The notes under the pieces are model-generated. The model searched no databases, had not been told where the DNA came from, and was given only the letters and a program-made list of their open reading frames with translations. This document shows positions 34,434-44,205 of a DNA stretch of 45,041 nt, in pieces. Numbering within the stretch: position 1 is the first letter of the stretch; each line of letters starts with the position of its first letter. The stretch spans positions 9,292-54,332 of the forward strand of contig JBBHKE010002701.1 of NCBI GenBank assembly GCA_037447655.1. The letters are read 5' to 3'. The position numbers were made by a program, and so were the translations under genes. Origin of the DNA: Zygnema cylindricum (taxonomy: Eukaryota > Streptophyta > Zygnematophyceae > Zygnematales > Zygnemataceae).

Positions 34434-35588
34434 TGGCCCTCAGAGTATGCAGATCGAAAAGAAGCTAATCTAGATAGTGCCGACTCCAAGTTGATATAAA
34501 CCCAAGTGACTGACCCCTTGACAATTAGAACCCCAATATAGATTCACCCCTGTGAAATAACACTTTCTGTGTGCTCAGTTCCACCACAGAATGCAAAGTT
34601 AGAATATGAGATTTGGACACATTCAGCCACTTTGACTTTCCCTTAGAAATGCAGCCACCCTGGCAGAAAAAAAACTCTGACCGACTACACCCCTGTGTAG
34701 CCTGGACTCCCCTGAGTCCGCAGCAAAAAGAATCACTGAAAATGGTCAAGTAAATTGATAGTTATGGCTGCCCAAAGTTTGCCATTTATACAGGGTGCTC
34801 TCTGGGAGAGGCGACTAGCTACTCAAAATTTTCTAAGTCCTATTCCCTCTCTAAAACTCTATCTACTGAAGTACGGCACCAATCAAATTACTGTGTCGTA
34901 CAGAAAAGTACAGGTGCCGGTGTACTTTGTGTACGGCCATTGTACGACATGGCCAAAATGTCGACACGTGTCAAATCAGGATTAGTTCCTGTAATCTCCG
35001 GAATCCCCGTAATCCAATGTTATCATGCCACGTGTCATCTGACGTGTCAAATACCGTAAAACGCCAAAAGTACCTTTTCCGTGATCGCGGCGCCTATAGC
35101 GGCCGTCCGATCAAAACCAGCTATAATCCTAGCCGTTGAAATTCGACGCGCGGTAATTGTTTCGCTATCGAAACAAATGCGCGATATCCGTTCTGTCCGC
35201 GTACCGTACTACGCACTAATTCAAACTGTATCTATGCACTAAGTATCTATTCGTCGTTAAACGAATTAATCTTTATGTAACGATTTATATATTTACCAAA
35301 TCTAATATATCGTAATGTGTGTCTTAACCTAACGGTCAGAGCTAATGGCTACTTCAAATTGGCGGACGGCAGGTACCAAGATCAATTCCTGGTTCCGGCA
35401 ATTAACTTTTAGCAAATATATCTAATCCACCCCATGTCTTCTCTAATGAGCTTTAGGTAGCCATGGCTCTAGCTCCCTATCAAGCCTTCAGTGACTACAA
35501 CAAGTGTGGGGGCTTGGAGAAGGGAGTTAGGGACAGACTGCCTTTGCTCTTTTTCTATAAAGACCTAGAAAATACTCAAATATCAACA

Positions 35589-36076
35589 AGCACATTGACA
35601 CCACTACTTGGAGTGATGCTAGTTATAGGAACGCACCTATGAGAAGATGCACTTCTGGGTATGTGTTGTATGTTGGGGAAGGTGCATGCTGTTGGAGCAG
35701 TAAGCAACAAAAGGTGGTTGCTCAGTCTACTATGGAGGCTAAGTACATGGCCTCTTGTTCTGCTGTGAAAGAGTTGATGTGGGTCAAATTATTACTACAA
35801 GAACTGGGGTATATGAAGGAAGAAGTGCATGAAGTGTTTTGTGATAATCAAGCTGCCATTGCAATTGGAGCTGATCCAAAACATCATTTTAAAGCTAAGC
35901 ATATGGACATAAGATTGAGTTTTGTGAGGGAAAAAGTTGAGAATAAGATTGTGAATTTTGTATATGGATGTGATGAAAAAATGGTGGCTGATATGATGAC
36001 AAAACCAGTGCCCGCTCCTAAATTGAAATATTGTAGAGAAAAATGTGGACTAAAACTGAAGGTAAACTTAGACTAG
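35589..36076 (+). pseudogene. RNase H of element C, separated from RT by element A
   Basis: Just after the insertion of A the frame reads TTTWSDASY, then SGYVLYVGEGACCWSSKQQK, then STMEAKYMA, then VFCDNQAAIAIGADP, then KAKHMDIRLSFVREKV. These are the copia RNase H blocks with the D, E and D residues kept. It ends with TAG at 36074, one base before the polypurine tract. This piece is open but cannot be expressed with RT. Confidence 0.9.
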
Positions 36077-36089
36077 AAAATAAAGGGAG
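36077..36089 (+). other. polypurine tract of element C
   Basis: The purine run aaaataaagggag directly precedes the 3' LTR (TGTTGAAATT from 36090). It is the usual start of plus-strand DNA synthesis. The equivalent in A and B is aaaataaggggag. Confidence 0.85.
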
Positions 36090-36355
36090 TGTTGAAATTA
36101 ATAGATTCTAGAGTATTATCTAGGTTTAAATATGTTAGTATAAAAGGAAAAGAAAAGGACGGGCAGCCTGCCTCCACCTCCTTTCTTTAGCCCCCATACT
36201 TGTTGTAGTCAATGAAGGATAGAGAGGGTGGTTGATCCATGGCTGTCTTAGTTCAACAGGCAGTTATTTTTAGTAAGTTACTAAAAATGTACTTGACGGA
36301 CCCAGGATTTGATCTCGGTACATACCGTCCGTCGAGTTGGCCGGTAGCGGTGAGC
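36090..36355 (+). repeat. 3' LTR of element C, first part
   Basis: These 266 bases match the start of the 5' LTR (26366 onward). The LTR is interrupted by element B just after the tRNA-like module (reverse strand box B at plus 36306-36314). Confidence 0.9.
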
Positions 36356-37088
36356 TGAAACTCTGAGACCTCCATTGGCCCTCAGAGTATGCAGATCCAA
36401 AAGAAGCTAATCTAGATAGTGCCGACTCCAAGTTAATATAAACCCAAGTGACTGACCCCTTGACAGTCAGAACCCCAATATAGATTCACCCCTGTGAAAT
36501 AACACTTTCTGTGTGCTCACTTCCACTACAGAATGCAAAGTTAGAATATGAGATTTGGACACATTCACCCACTTTGACTTTCCCTTAGAAATACAGCCAC
36601 CCTGGCAGACAAAAACTCTGACCGACTACACCCCTGTGTAGCCTAGACTCCCCTGAGTCCGCAGCAAAAAGAATCACTGAAAATGGTCAAGTAAATTGAT
36701 AGTTATGGCTGGCCAAAGTTTGCCATTTATACAGGGTGCTCTCTGGGAGAGGCAGCTGCCTACCCAAAATTTTCTAAGTCCTATTCCCTCTCTAAAACTC
36801 TATCTACTGAAGTACGGCACCAATCAAATTACTGTGTCGTACAGAAAAGTACAGGTGCCGGTGTACTTTCTGTACGGCCATTGTACGACATGGCCAAAAT
36901 GTCGACACGTGTCAAATCAGGATTAGTTCCTGTAATCTCCGGAATTCCCGTAGTCCAATGTTATCACGCCACGTGTCACTTGACGTGACAAAGACCGTAA
37001 AACGCCAAAAATGCCTTTTCCGTGATCACGGCGCCTATCGTGACCGTCCGATCAAGACCGGCTATAATCGTAGCCGCTGAAATTCGAC

Positions 37089-37181
37089 GCGCGGTATTTG
37101 TTTCGCTATCGAAACAAATGCGCGGTATTTGTTTCGCTGTCGAAACAAATGCGCGGTATTTGTTTCGCTATCGAAACAAAT
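37089..37181. repeat. 31-bp fold-back unit x3 in the B LTR
   Basis: The unit begins gcgcggtatttgtttcgct and contains tttgtttcg and cgaaacaaa as an inverted pair, so each copy can form a 10-bp stem. The A LTRs have a single copy (31969-31997), which accounts for most of the length difference between A and B LTRs. The other B LTR has the same three units at 40217-40309. Confidence 0.92.
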
Positions 37182-37597
37182 GCGTGGTATCCGTTCTGCC
37201 CCCATTCCATACTTCGTACTAAACTAAACTGTATCTATGTACTAAGTATCTATTAGCCGTTAAACGGATTAATCTACATATAACGATTTAAATATTTGTC
37301 AAACCCTATATGTCGTAATATCTGTTCTAGACATAACGGCTAGAGCTAACGGCTAATGCGGATTGATGGACGGTAGGTACCAGGATCAATTCCTGGGTCC
37401 GTCAACCATCTTTTGGTAAGACTACATAATTTACCCCCTGTCTTCTCTAGAGAGCCTAGGCAGCCATGGCTCTAGCTCCCTATCCAGCCTTCAGTGACTA
37501 CGACAAGTATGGGGGCTTGGAAAGGGGAGTTAGAGGCAGACCGCCTCAGCTCTTTTTCTATCCTAATACAGACCTATAAAATACTCAAATATCAACA

Positions 37598-37611
37598 CTC
37601 CCCTTATTTTC
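37598..37611 (-). other. polypurine tract of element B
   Basis: The minus strand reads gaaaataaggggag immediately before the 3' LTR start TGTTGATATT. The same tract is at 32408-32421 in A and 24251-24264 beside the LTR at 23205. Confidence 0.85.
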
Positions 37612-37626
37612 TAGTCTATTTTTCTT

Positions 37627-39504
37627 TTAACTTCCACAAACAAGTAAACAAACACCCCCTCCCCTTTTTCTTTTCTTTTTCCTTTTTCCTTTTCCTTTCA
37701 TAAAACTTAAGTATTTAACACAGTGGATAAAATGAACTGAAATGATAATTGTATCACATATTTTATTTAACATCCCATTTTTCTTAAACCCGAGCAAAGA
37801 TTTTATCCACCTCTTCCCTTTTCCATCCACACTAAATCCACTTTCCCTCTTGAAATTCAAACAACCAGCCCCATCCCCAACCTTCAACACATACCCGGAT
37901 GATAACCCTTTTACAGGCACATCTTCACAAGAGACATCACACCAAGTAGTGATGTCAAATCCATTCACCTCCAAATATTCCCAAAAACCACTAGTCCCCA
38001 CTAAGTTCCTCATAAGATCTACATCTTCCGTAATCATATTTTTATCCATGATAATTACCCCATTTTCTGAACTTCCCTCACTGTCTCCCATGGAATTCTT
38101 TCCACTATCACTTTCTATTTTAATTCCCAATAAATATTTCTCTTCTCCCCTATCTTTTAAAACCCCCTCTAGAATTAATTCTCCCCTTTCCTCGGAATCC
38201 GTTGAAGTCTCCCTTTCCGACCAGTTTTCTGTTTCCAAAATATTTATGAAACTATCCTCAATATTTTGAACTTCTTCAAGTATCTCCTCTCTCTTTACTT
38301 CCCTTATACCTCCAAAAGCACACTGTTGCCTTCGTCCTATTTCTGTGTACTTTTCTCTCTTCCCCATTCTACCGATGTGAAGAAGCTCCAATTTTTCTTC
38401 ATCCTCTTTCTCCTCTTCCTCTTCGTCCTCCTCATCCACATTCCAACTTCTAAGTTTTTCCAAACAAGGGCATTCCTCCATATAATGACCCGGTTCCCTA
38501 CAAAAGAAGCAAACCCCTTTTTTCAAAGCTCCCGTGCCTTTTCCTCTCCCTCTCTTTCCACCAAAGTTCCGATAAGGTTTACCTTTGTCTTTCTTTCTCT
38601 CATCACGCTTCCGCTCGTCACCACCATTCTTCTCATCACGCTTCCGCTCGTCACCGCCGTTCCTCTCATCACGATTCCGCCAATCACCACCAGCTGAAAA
38701 TGCATTGACCCTGTCCTTTCCCCTACGAAGCTCCAAAGTGCTTTCCCTCACAAGAATTATCCCCATGGTAAAGCTCCAAGTCCATGAGGAGCCATCCATT
38801 GCCTGCATACGACAAATTATGTTTTCGTACTCATCTGGGAGTTTCATAATTAGTGTATTAATCTTACTCTCCTCAGATTCTACATATCCCGAACTAGTAA
38901 GCTCAACATATAACGCAGCAATATCATTACAAAACTCTATCATGCTACCGCCTTTATAAACGTAGGCATCTATTTCTTGTTTTACTAATTGCTGCCTCTG
39001 AATAGTCTCACTCTTATAAATCTGAGTTAGTGCTTCCCATATCTCCGAAGACTTGGTTAGACTTAAAAGAGTGATAGCTATCGACTTAGACACATATCTA
39101 AGTATGAGATGTTTTGCTATAGTGTTTTTGTATTCCCATATTTTCCTGTCATTTTCTTCAGTTTTAATCCCTACATGTGGTACCATAGCTGAGAGCCTAG
39201 CTCCCCTCACCATAGGTGTCCCTTTTTCCTTCTCCCCTATTTCCCCATCCACGGAAAGGTTTTTCCCTTCACCTTCCGTTGCATCTGAACTCCGGGTGAT
39301 ATTCTGGACAGTCTCAGATGATTCTCCGTAGTAAGCTCCTCCAAAGCTAGGTGGCGGACATCTCACTTGTCCCGCAACAATTCCCCATAAGTGCTTCTCG
39401 AAAAGTAATCCCTCCATTGTAAACGCCCAATACGTGAAGCCTGTTCCATCAAACATAGGCACCCTAGATGGTGGGCCCATAACCTGAAACTCTGAGACCT
39501 CCAT
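37627..39504 (-). CDS. gag: gag fused to pol remnants, element B, 625 aa
   Basis: One open frame spans nearly the whole internal region. Gag packages element RNA in virus-like particles. The UBN2-type gag core is around residues 100-250 (IWEALTQIYKSETIQRQQLV; IMKLPDEYENIICRM). A charged tandem repeat with DERNGGDERKRDE is near 280-310. The knuckle CFFCREPGHYMEEC is at about 331-344 and intact (CX2CX4HX4C). An acidic stretch follows. From about 440 the sequence aligns in pieces with the end of RT (EEKYLLGIKIESDSGK) and the start of RNase H (WCDVSCEDVPVKGLSSGYVL) of C, without any catalytic centre. Protease, integrase and the RT palm are absent. The start ATG and six more codons lie in the LTR (39504-39485), and the next codons lie in the primer site. 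A second in-frame ATG is at codon 9. Confidence 0.88.
   Translation of the reverse strand: MEVSEFQVMGPPSRVPMFDGTGFTYWAFTMEGLLFEKHLWGIVAGQVRCPPPSFGGAYYGESSETVQNITRSSDATEGEGKNLSVDGEIGEKEKGTPMVRGARLSAMVPHVGIKTEENDRKIWEYKNTIAKHLILRYVSKSIAITLLSLTKSSEIWEALTQIYKSETIQRQQLVKQEIDAYVYKGGSMIEFCNDIAALYVELTSSGYVESEESKINTLIMKLPDEYENIICRMQAMDGSSWTWSFTMGIILVRESTLELRRGKDRVNAFSAGGDWRNRDERNGGDERKRDEKNGGDERKRDERKKDKGKPYRNFGGKRGRGKGTGALKKGVCFFCREPGHYMEECPCLEKLRSWNVDEEDEEEEEKEDEEKLELLHIGRMGKREKYTEIGRRQQCAFGGIREVKREEILEEVQNIEDSFINILETENWSERETSTDSEERGELILEGVLKDRGEEKYLLGIKIESDSGKNSMGDSEGSSENGVIIMDKNMITEDVDLMRNLVGTSGFWEYLEVNGFDITTWCDVSCEDVPVKGLSSGYVLKVGDGAGCLNFKRESGFSVDGKGKRWIKSLLGFKKNGMLNKICDTIIISVHFIHCVKYLSFMKGKGKRKKKRKRGGGVCLLVCGS
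39469..39484 (-). other. primer-binding site of element B
   Basis: On the plus strand the 16 bases tggtgggcccataacc match plant initiator tRNA-Met from U24 to C39 as I recall its sequence. The match ends exactly where the 39-nt half-tRNA of Drosophila copia ends. The LTR begins at the next base. Confidence 0.85.
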
Positions 39505-40216
39505 TGGCCCTCAGAGTATGCAGATCCAAAAGAAGCTAATCTAGATAGTGCCGACTCCAAGTTAATATAAACCCAAGTGACTGACCCCTTGACAGTCAGA
39601 ACCCCAATATAGATTCACCCCTGTGAAATAACACTTTCTGTGTGCTCAGTTCCACCACAGAATGCAAAGTTAGAATATGAGATTTGGACACATTCACCTC
39701 TTTGACTTTCCCTTAGAAATACAGCCACCCTGGCAGACAAAAACTCTGACCGACTACACCCCTGTGTAGCCTAGACTCCCCTGAGTCGGCAGCAAAAAGA
39801 ATCACTGAAAATGGTCAAGTAAATTGATAGTTATGGCTGGCCAAAGTTTGCCATTTATACAGGGTGCTCTCTGGGAGAGGCAGCTGCCTACCCAAAATTT
39901 TCTAAGTCCTATTCCCTCTCTAAAACTCTATCTACTGAAGTACGGCACCAATCAAATTACTGTGTCGTACAGAAAAGTACAGGTGCCGGTGTACTTTCTG
40001 TACGGCCATTGTACGACATGGCCAAAATGTCGACACGTGTCAAATCAGGATTAGTTCCTGTAATCTCCGGAATTCCCGTAGTCCAATGTTATCACGCCAC
40101 GTGTCACTTGACGTGACAAAGACCGTAAAACGCCAAAAATGCCTTTTCCGTGATCACGGCGCCTATCGTGGCCGTCCGATCAAGACCGGCTATAATCGTA
40201 GCCGCTGAAATTCGAC

Positions 40217-40309
40217 GCGCGGTATTTGTTTCGCTATCGAAACAAATGCGCGGTATTTGTTTCGCTGTCGAAACAAATGCGCGGTATTTGTTTCGCTATC
40301 GAAACAAAT
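40217..40309. repeat. 31-bp fold-back unit x3 in the second B LTR
   Basis: This is the LTR partner of 37089-37181, with the same three units and the same variant (ctgtcg) in the middle one. Confidence 0.92.
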
Positions 40310-40730
40310 GCGTGGTATCCGTTCTGCCCCCATTCCGTACTTCGTACTAAACTAAACTGTATCTATGTACTAAGTATCTATTAGCCGTTAAACGGATTAA
40401 TCTACATATAACGATTTAAATATTTGTCAAACCCTATATGTCGTAATATCTGTTCTAGACATAACGGCTAGAGCTAACGGCTAATGCGGATTGATGGACG
40501 GTAGGTACCAGGATCAATTCCTGGGTCCGTCAACCAACTTTTGGTAAGACCACATAATTTACCCCCTGTCTTCTCTAGAGAGCCTAGGCAGCCATGGCTC
40601 TAGCTCCCTATCCAGCCTTCAGTGACTACGACAAGTATGGGGGCTTGGAAAGGGGAGTTAGAGGCAGACCGCCTCAGCTCTTTTTCTATCCTAATACAGA
40701 CCTATAAAATACTCAAATATCAACATGAGC

Positions 40731-41500
40731 TTTATCCTATTAGTCTAGGACCAATGCTAAATGTTATAGGGTTTGATAGATATTTATATATTTAGGAATG
40801 AACTAATTCATTTAACTGAAACTATATAAGACATGCATAGATATAGTTTTTGTAAAGCATAGAGTACGGTACAGTTTCGAAACGGATACCGCGCATTTTG
40901 TTTCGACAACGAAACAAATATCGCGCAAGTATTTATAATGGTTGAGATTGCATTTCGAGTCAAATCCAACGGCGCACACAATCGCCGAAATCTTGGAATG
41001 GTCACTTTTGCATTTAGTGACGTGGCATGACCCGGCGCCACGTGGAGAAATAAAATTCGGTCGCGGGAATTTCGAGGAACGTACGGACGAGTGGAAAATG
41101 GACACGCGTCCGCTCAATGGCCTTGTCGTACAAAAGTCGTACAAAAAGTACATTGCGAATAGTACTTTTATGTACTTTACAATATTCTGATTGGAGCGTA
41201 CTTTAGTAGATATGGTTTGTGAGGGAGAGATGTAGGACTTATAATATTTAGACAGTCACCTCTCCCTTGGGAGTTTTGTATAAATTGGCATCTTTGCCGG
41301 CTTATAACTTATCGCCTGGTTGGGCGTTTTCAGAGATTCATTTTCCTACAGACTTAGGGGAGTCCAGGCTGCACAAGGGTTGCAGTCACATTGTCTGTTT
41401 GTCAGCTTAGGTAGTAGTGGTTGCCATTGAAAGTGGGTTAGTTAATAACTATCTAGAGGCTTCTTGTACTCTGTAGTCCAATGGAGGACACAGAGTTTCA
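40731..41500 (+). repeat. 3' LTR of element C, second part
   Basis: The LTR resumes after the second tgagc target copy at 40726-40730 and ends cagagtttca. Together with 36090-36355 it gives 1036 bp, the same as the 5' LTR. Confidence 0.9.
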
Positions 41501-41765
41501 GTTCCGTCGTACCTTTGAGCTGACAGAACTAAACCAGACTGATTAGAACTGAATGGACTGAACCGAACGGAAATGAACTGAAGTGAGTGGAGCTGACCAG
41601 AACCAAATCGAGCTTATTAGAACTGAACTAAACTGAGTTGAACTGAGATGACTTCAATAGAATTAAACTAGATTGAATCAAACAGAATGAACTGAAATTG
41701 AATTGAAATTGAACTGAACTGAATGATACTACACTGAACAGAACTAAAAAAATCAGAAGTAAAAC
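41501..41765. repeat. degenerate (AACTG/GAACT)n satellite right of element C
   Basis: Units such as gaactga, aactgaa and ttagaactg repeat imperfectly for about 260 bases. It is the same satellite as at 23118-23195 and 24312-24490. It begins at the base after the C LTR. Confidence 0.8.
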
Positions 41766-41943
41766 CTGTAGTTGCCCAACCGAGCTGAGTTCAAATCATT
41801 ATGATTTCCATTTCTTTCTCAATGACTTTCAAACAGAGCCATGAAAATCGACAATCCCTAGGTTGTGAATCAAAACAAGATACACAAGAATAGAGACATT
41901 CTCAATTTTCTTGTTTGGATATGCGTGAGAAAGAAAAAAATTG

Positions 41944-42226
41944 GGATAGGTCAAAGCTCACTTGTTCCCAAATACTAGACTCCTTTTCCTCCAATTTCGC
42001 GAAAAAATGCTCAAGGAAGAGCCTTGTGGTGTCTACAAAAAAATACGTGGGGAATAAGTAAAAGCCAAAACAATTCAAAAATAATTTTAAAAAATGACGT
42101 GTTGAGATACAAAAAAAAACAACTACAAAGGATTACAAAGGATTCTTGATCTCTTACATACCAATTCTGTTTCACGTCACTCAAACTTGCTGTATAAACC
42201 ATGGCTCTTTTATATAATGAACCCAA
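41944..42226 (-). CDS. possible first exons of an unknown minus-strand gene
   Basis: On the minus strand an ATG at 42201 (in frame with one at 42226) leads to MVYTASLSDVKQNWY. Then comes a strong donor gtaagag (about 42157), or gtatgt four bases earlier. A good acceptor, tatttttttgtag, precedes 42041. From there an open segment (SSLSIFSRNWRKRSLVFGN in the matching phase) runs to a gtgagc donor near 41967. A tatataaaag box lies just before the ATG at 42201. I do not recognise the product. Downstream exons would fall in or beyond the satellite and element C. This may be chance. Confidence 0.25.
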
Positions 42227-42229
42227 ACA

Positions 42230-43270
42230 CTCGAGGGGAAGGAAACAAATTTATGGAGAAGACGTGGAGGGCTGAAATGCCTACGGTGGAGTTAAAATGT
42301 GCGCGGTGGAGAGCGGTGAGAGTGCGATGAGAGAGAGTACGGAGAGTTCATAATTTTTTTAGAAAGGGCAAAATTGCCAAAGTGTTTTTGCAGCCACCAA
42401 GTGGTAGGTTTTGTAATTTTTTTGGCATGGTGGAATATTTTTATTTTTATCGTCCCATATTGCCTGGTTGGTCAATTTGCTTCTTTTATTTAGTGTGGCC
42501 TTCAAAATTGTAGACGTTAATGTGACAAATATTCTTATCGTAAGTCGTGTTATAGGATTTTCATGTGATCTACTTAGATCGCCTACTTTGATTTGCGACT
42601 GTCCGATCGTCCAAATCTGACGGTTTAAATAAAAAATACCTCAAAACTCACAGAAAAAATATTTTTTGTCCGAATGATTTTCAAAATTTAGACATGACGA
42701 TTAATTCTCTATCGATCGATGTGAAACTTAACCCTGTTACCCTTTTTTTTCATTTTTCAACCAATACAATATAGGTCTTAAGAGCATAAGTATGTTTTGC
42801 GTACAATAGGCATATTATATGGGCCTACTTTCACCTACTGTTGAACTATGCTTCGGACAAGGTGACCGTAAATTCTTTGCCGAAAAGAAGTATGCATTCT
42901 TGCCAAAAATAGTACGATTTTTGCCTTCCTTCCAAAAGAAGTACGGTTTTTGCACTCCTTCCAACTTTATTGTTTCGAGCGCTATTTTTTGTCGTTAGTT
43001 TTGAAATAAAAATTCAAATTGCAAAAGTACACGTAAAAGTACATGTACATGATAGGTGAGTACAAATTTTGAAACGAAATTGGTCAGTTTCAAAATCTTT
43101 GACAATTTTAAAGATTCAATCCTCAACTTACGTGGAGCCACTCAAATTGAACCACGTATATAAAAACTTATTTACAGACATTACGGGATGTAACCGAGAC
43201 CTCCGTATTACAGAAATATTGTTGTCCGTACTATTATACATACCTCTTGATGTAACCACGCCCTAATTTA
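42230..43270. other. gene-free stretch
   Basis: No recognised exon. It holds a purine-rich promoter-like segment upstream of the possible exon (42240-42350) and AT-rich sequence after it. Words such as agtacgatttttgcc and agtacggtttttgc (42911-42955) form a short tandem echo. Confidence 0.35.
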
Positions 43271-43276
43271 TACTTT

Positions 43277-43304
43277 CTAGCAAATCAACGCCCGTTACAC
43301 GGGC
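43277..43304 (-). mobile_element. possible Helitron 3' terminus
   Basis: On the minus strand the hairpin gcccgt-gta-acgggc is followed by gttgatttg and then ctag. Plant Helitrons end in a GC-rich hairpin about 10 bases before CTRR. The next base is A rather than the expected T, and I did not find a matching 5' TC end. Confidence 0.3.
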
Positions 43305-43463
43305 ATGTACCCTGTTCAATTTATCACGCTTGTTTTTCATGCCCTATTTTTATGCCAACTTTTCATGCCTGTTACAAAAACGAACACCCGTACCTTTTCC
43401 CTGGATGGATGGTCCTGTACCTTTTCTTGTAGTCGTTCGTAGAGACAATTGACGGCAACGTAA

Positions 43464-43934
43464 CATTTGCTAGATTCGCACTAGAAACGGATGGTGAATG
43501 AGATGAAAAAATAAATGTCCTTTTTTTGTTTGGACGTGAATTGCTGGTGACGTCATCTCACGTCAACAAAAATGTCGCAATGTGATTCATGTTGCCGTAC
43601 AAGTTGTCGCCGACGACTTAGAGTACGGATTATTCATTCGAGATACGACTTCGTGCTTTTTTAAAGTCAGAAATCTGCATTCCAAAAAGGCTTTCCGAAA
43701 AAGAAGATGAATGACTACAGTTGTCAAGTTTTGACGCATTCGACCGCACGTTTTGTCCGTCGCTACGCTCCAAAAAGTATATTTTTTCTGTTGCTACGCT
43801 TGAAAAAGGTTGACAACCGAGCGGTCAAGCTGTTTGGCGCCTGTGTATTTTGTTTATTTGCAAAATGAACGGTACAGGAGCATTCATTTCTTCATCTCAT
43901 TCACCATCCGTTTCTAGTGTGAATCCAGCAATTG
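43464..43934. mobile_element. MITE-like element with ~50-bp terminal inverted repeats
   Basis: The left end (43466-43518, ttgctagattcgcactagaa and onward) and the right end (43881-43931) are near-perfect inverted copies. They include tagaaacggatggtgaatga (left) and its complement (right). The interior has no transposase. The phrase acggcaacgtaacatt occurs on both sides (43452-43467 and 43970-43985), which may reflect the target or a local duplication. Superfamily not assigned. Confidence 0.75.
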
Positions 43935-44009
43935 TGCCTGCAGTACGGCAGTATATGTACTGCCAACTCACGGCAACGTAACATTACACCAACAGTTTGG
44001 CGGTATATA

Positions 44010-44205
44010 CTGTTGACGGGCGGCAGCTTAAAAAAATGCCATGCGGCAACGCAAAAAAATGCCACCTGGCGGCAGTGTGTAAATTTGCCAGGAGCGTAGA
44101 AAATTGCCAGCATGCGAAAGCGTAGAATATTGTCAGCCCCTCTTGCCAACAGGCAAAAACGAAGAAATTTGTCAACGGGCGACACCATAGAAAATGGGAA
44201 TTGAT
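44010..44205. repeat. degenerate tandem repeat, ~24-bp unit
   Basis: Units of the form ggcggca-n-aaaaaaatgcca, aaaattgcca and aaatttgtca follow each other six or seven times with variable spacing. It is an old minisatellite. Confidence 0.6.

Larger units (their letters stand above)
31233..35588 (-). mobile_element. gag-only copia-derived element A, inserted in C
   Basis: This 4356-bp element has two 1175-bp LTRs (31233-32407 and 34414-35588), in minus orientation. The target duplication agcac is perfect (31228-31232 and 35589-35593), and removing A rejoins the RNase H frame of C. The LTRs differ at roughly 15-20 sites by eye. The internal 2.0 kb holds gag and pol remnants only, so it needs enzymes from another element. 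Primer site ggttatgagtccacc has decayed by one base relative to B. Confidence 0.95.
36356..40725 (-). mobile_element. gag-only copia-derived element B, inserted in the 3' LTR of C
   Basis: This 4370-bp element has LTRs 36356-37597 (1242 bp) and 39485-40725 (1241 bp), in minus orientation. The target duplication tgagc is perfect (36351-36355 and 40726-40730). The LTRs differ at only about ten sites by eye, so B is the youngest insertion of the nest. Internal sequence is 1887 bp with one long open frame, an exact primer site and a polypurine tract. It looks recently mobile but non-autonomous. Confidence 0.96.
26366..41500 (+). mobile_element. outer Ty1/copia retrotransposon C, interrupted by A and B
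   Basis: Element C has a 1036-bp 5' LTR (26366-27401). Its 3' LTR is split by B (36090-36355 plus 40731-41500, also 1036 bp). The internal region is about 4.3 kb once A (31233-35588 and one target copy) is set aside. The order gag, protease, integrase, reverse transcriptase, RNase H is that of Ty1/copia. LTRs differ at roughly 5-7 sites per 100 in the parts I compared, so it is the oldest of the nest. Flanks gttta (26361-26365) and gttcc (41501-41505) agree at only three of five bases, so a target duplication is uncertain. Confidence 0.9.

Noticed and set aside
37000-37200. CRISPR-like array (three 31-bp repeats)
   Set aside because: The units are adjacent without spacers and lie inside a eukaryotic LTR.
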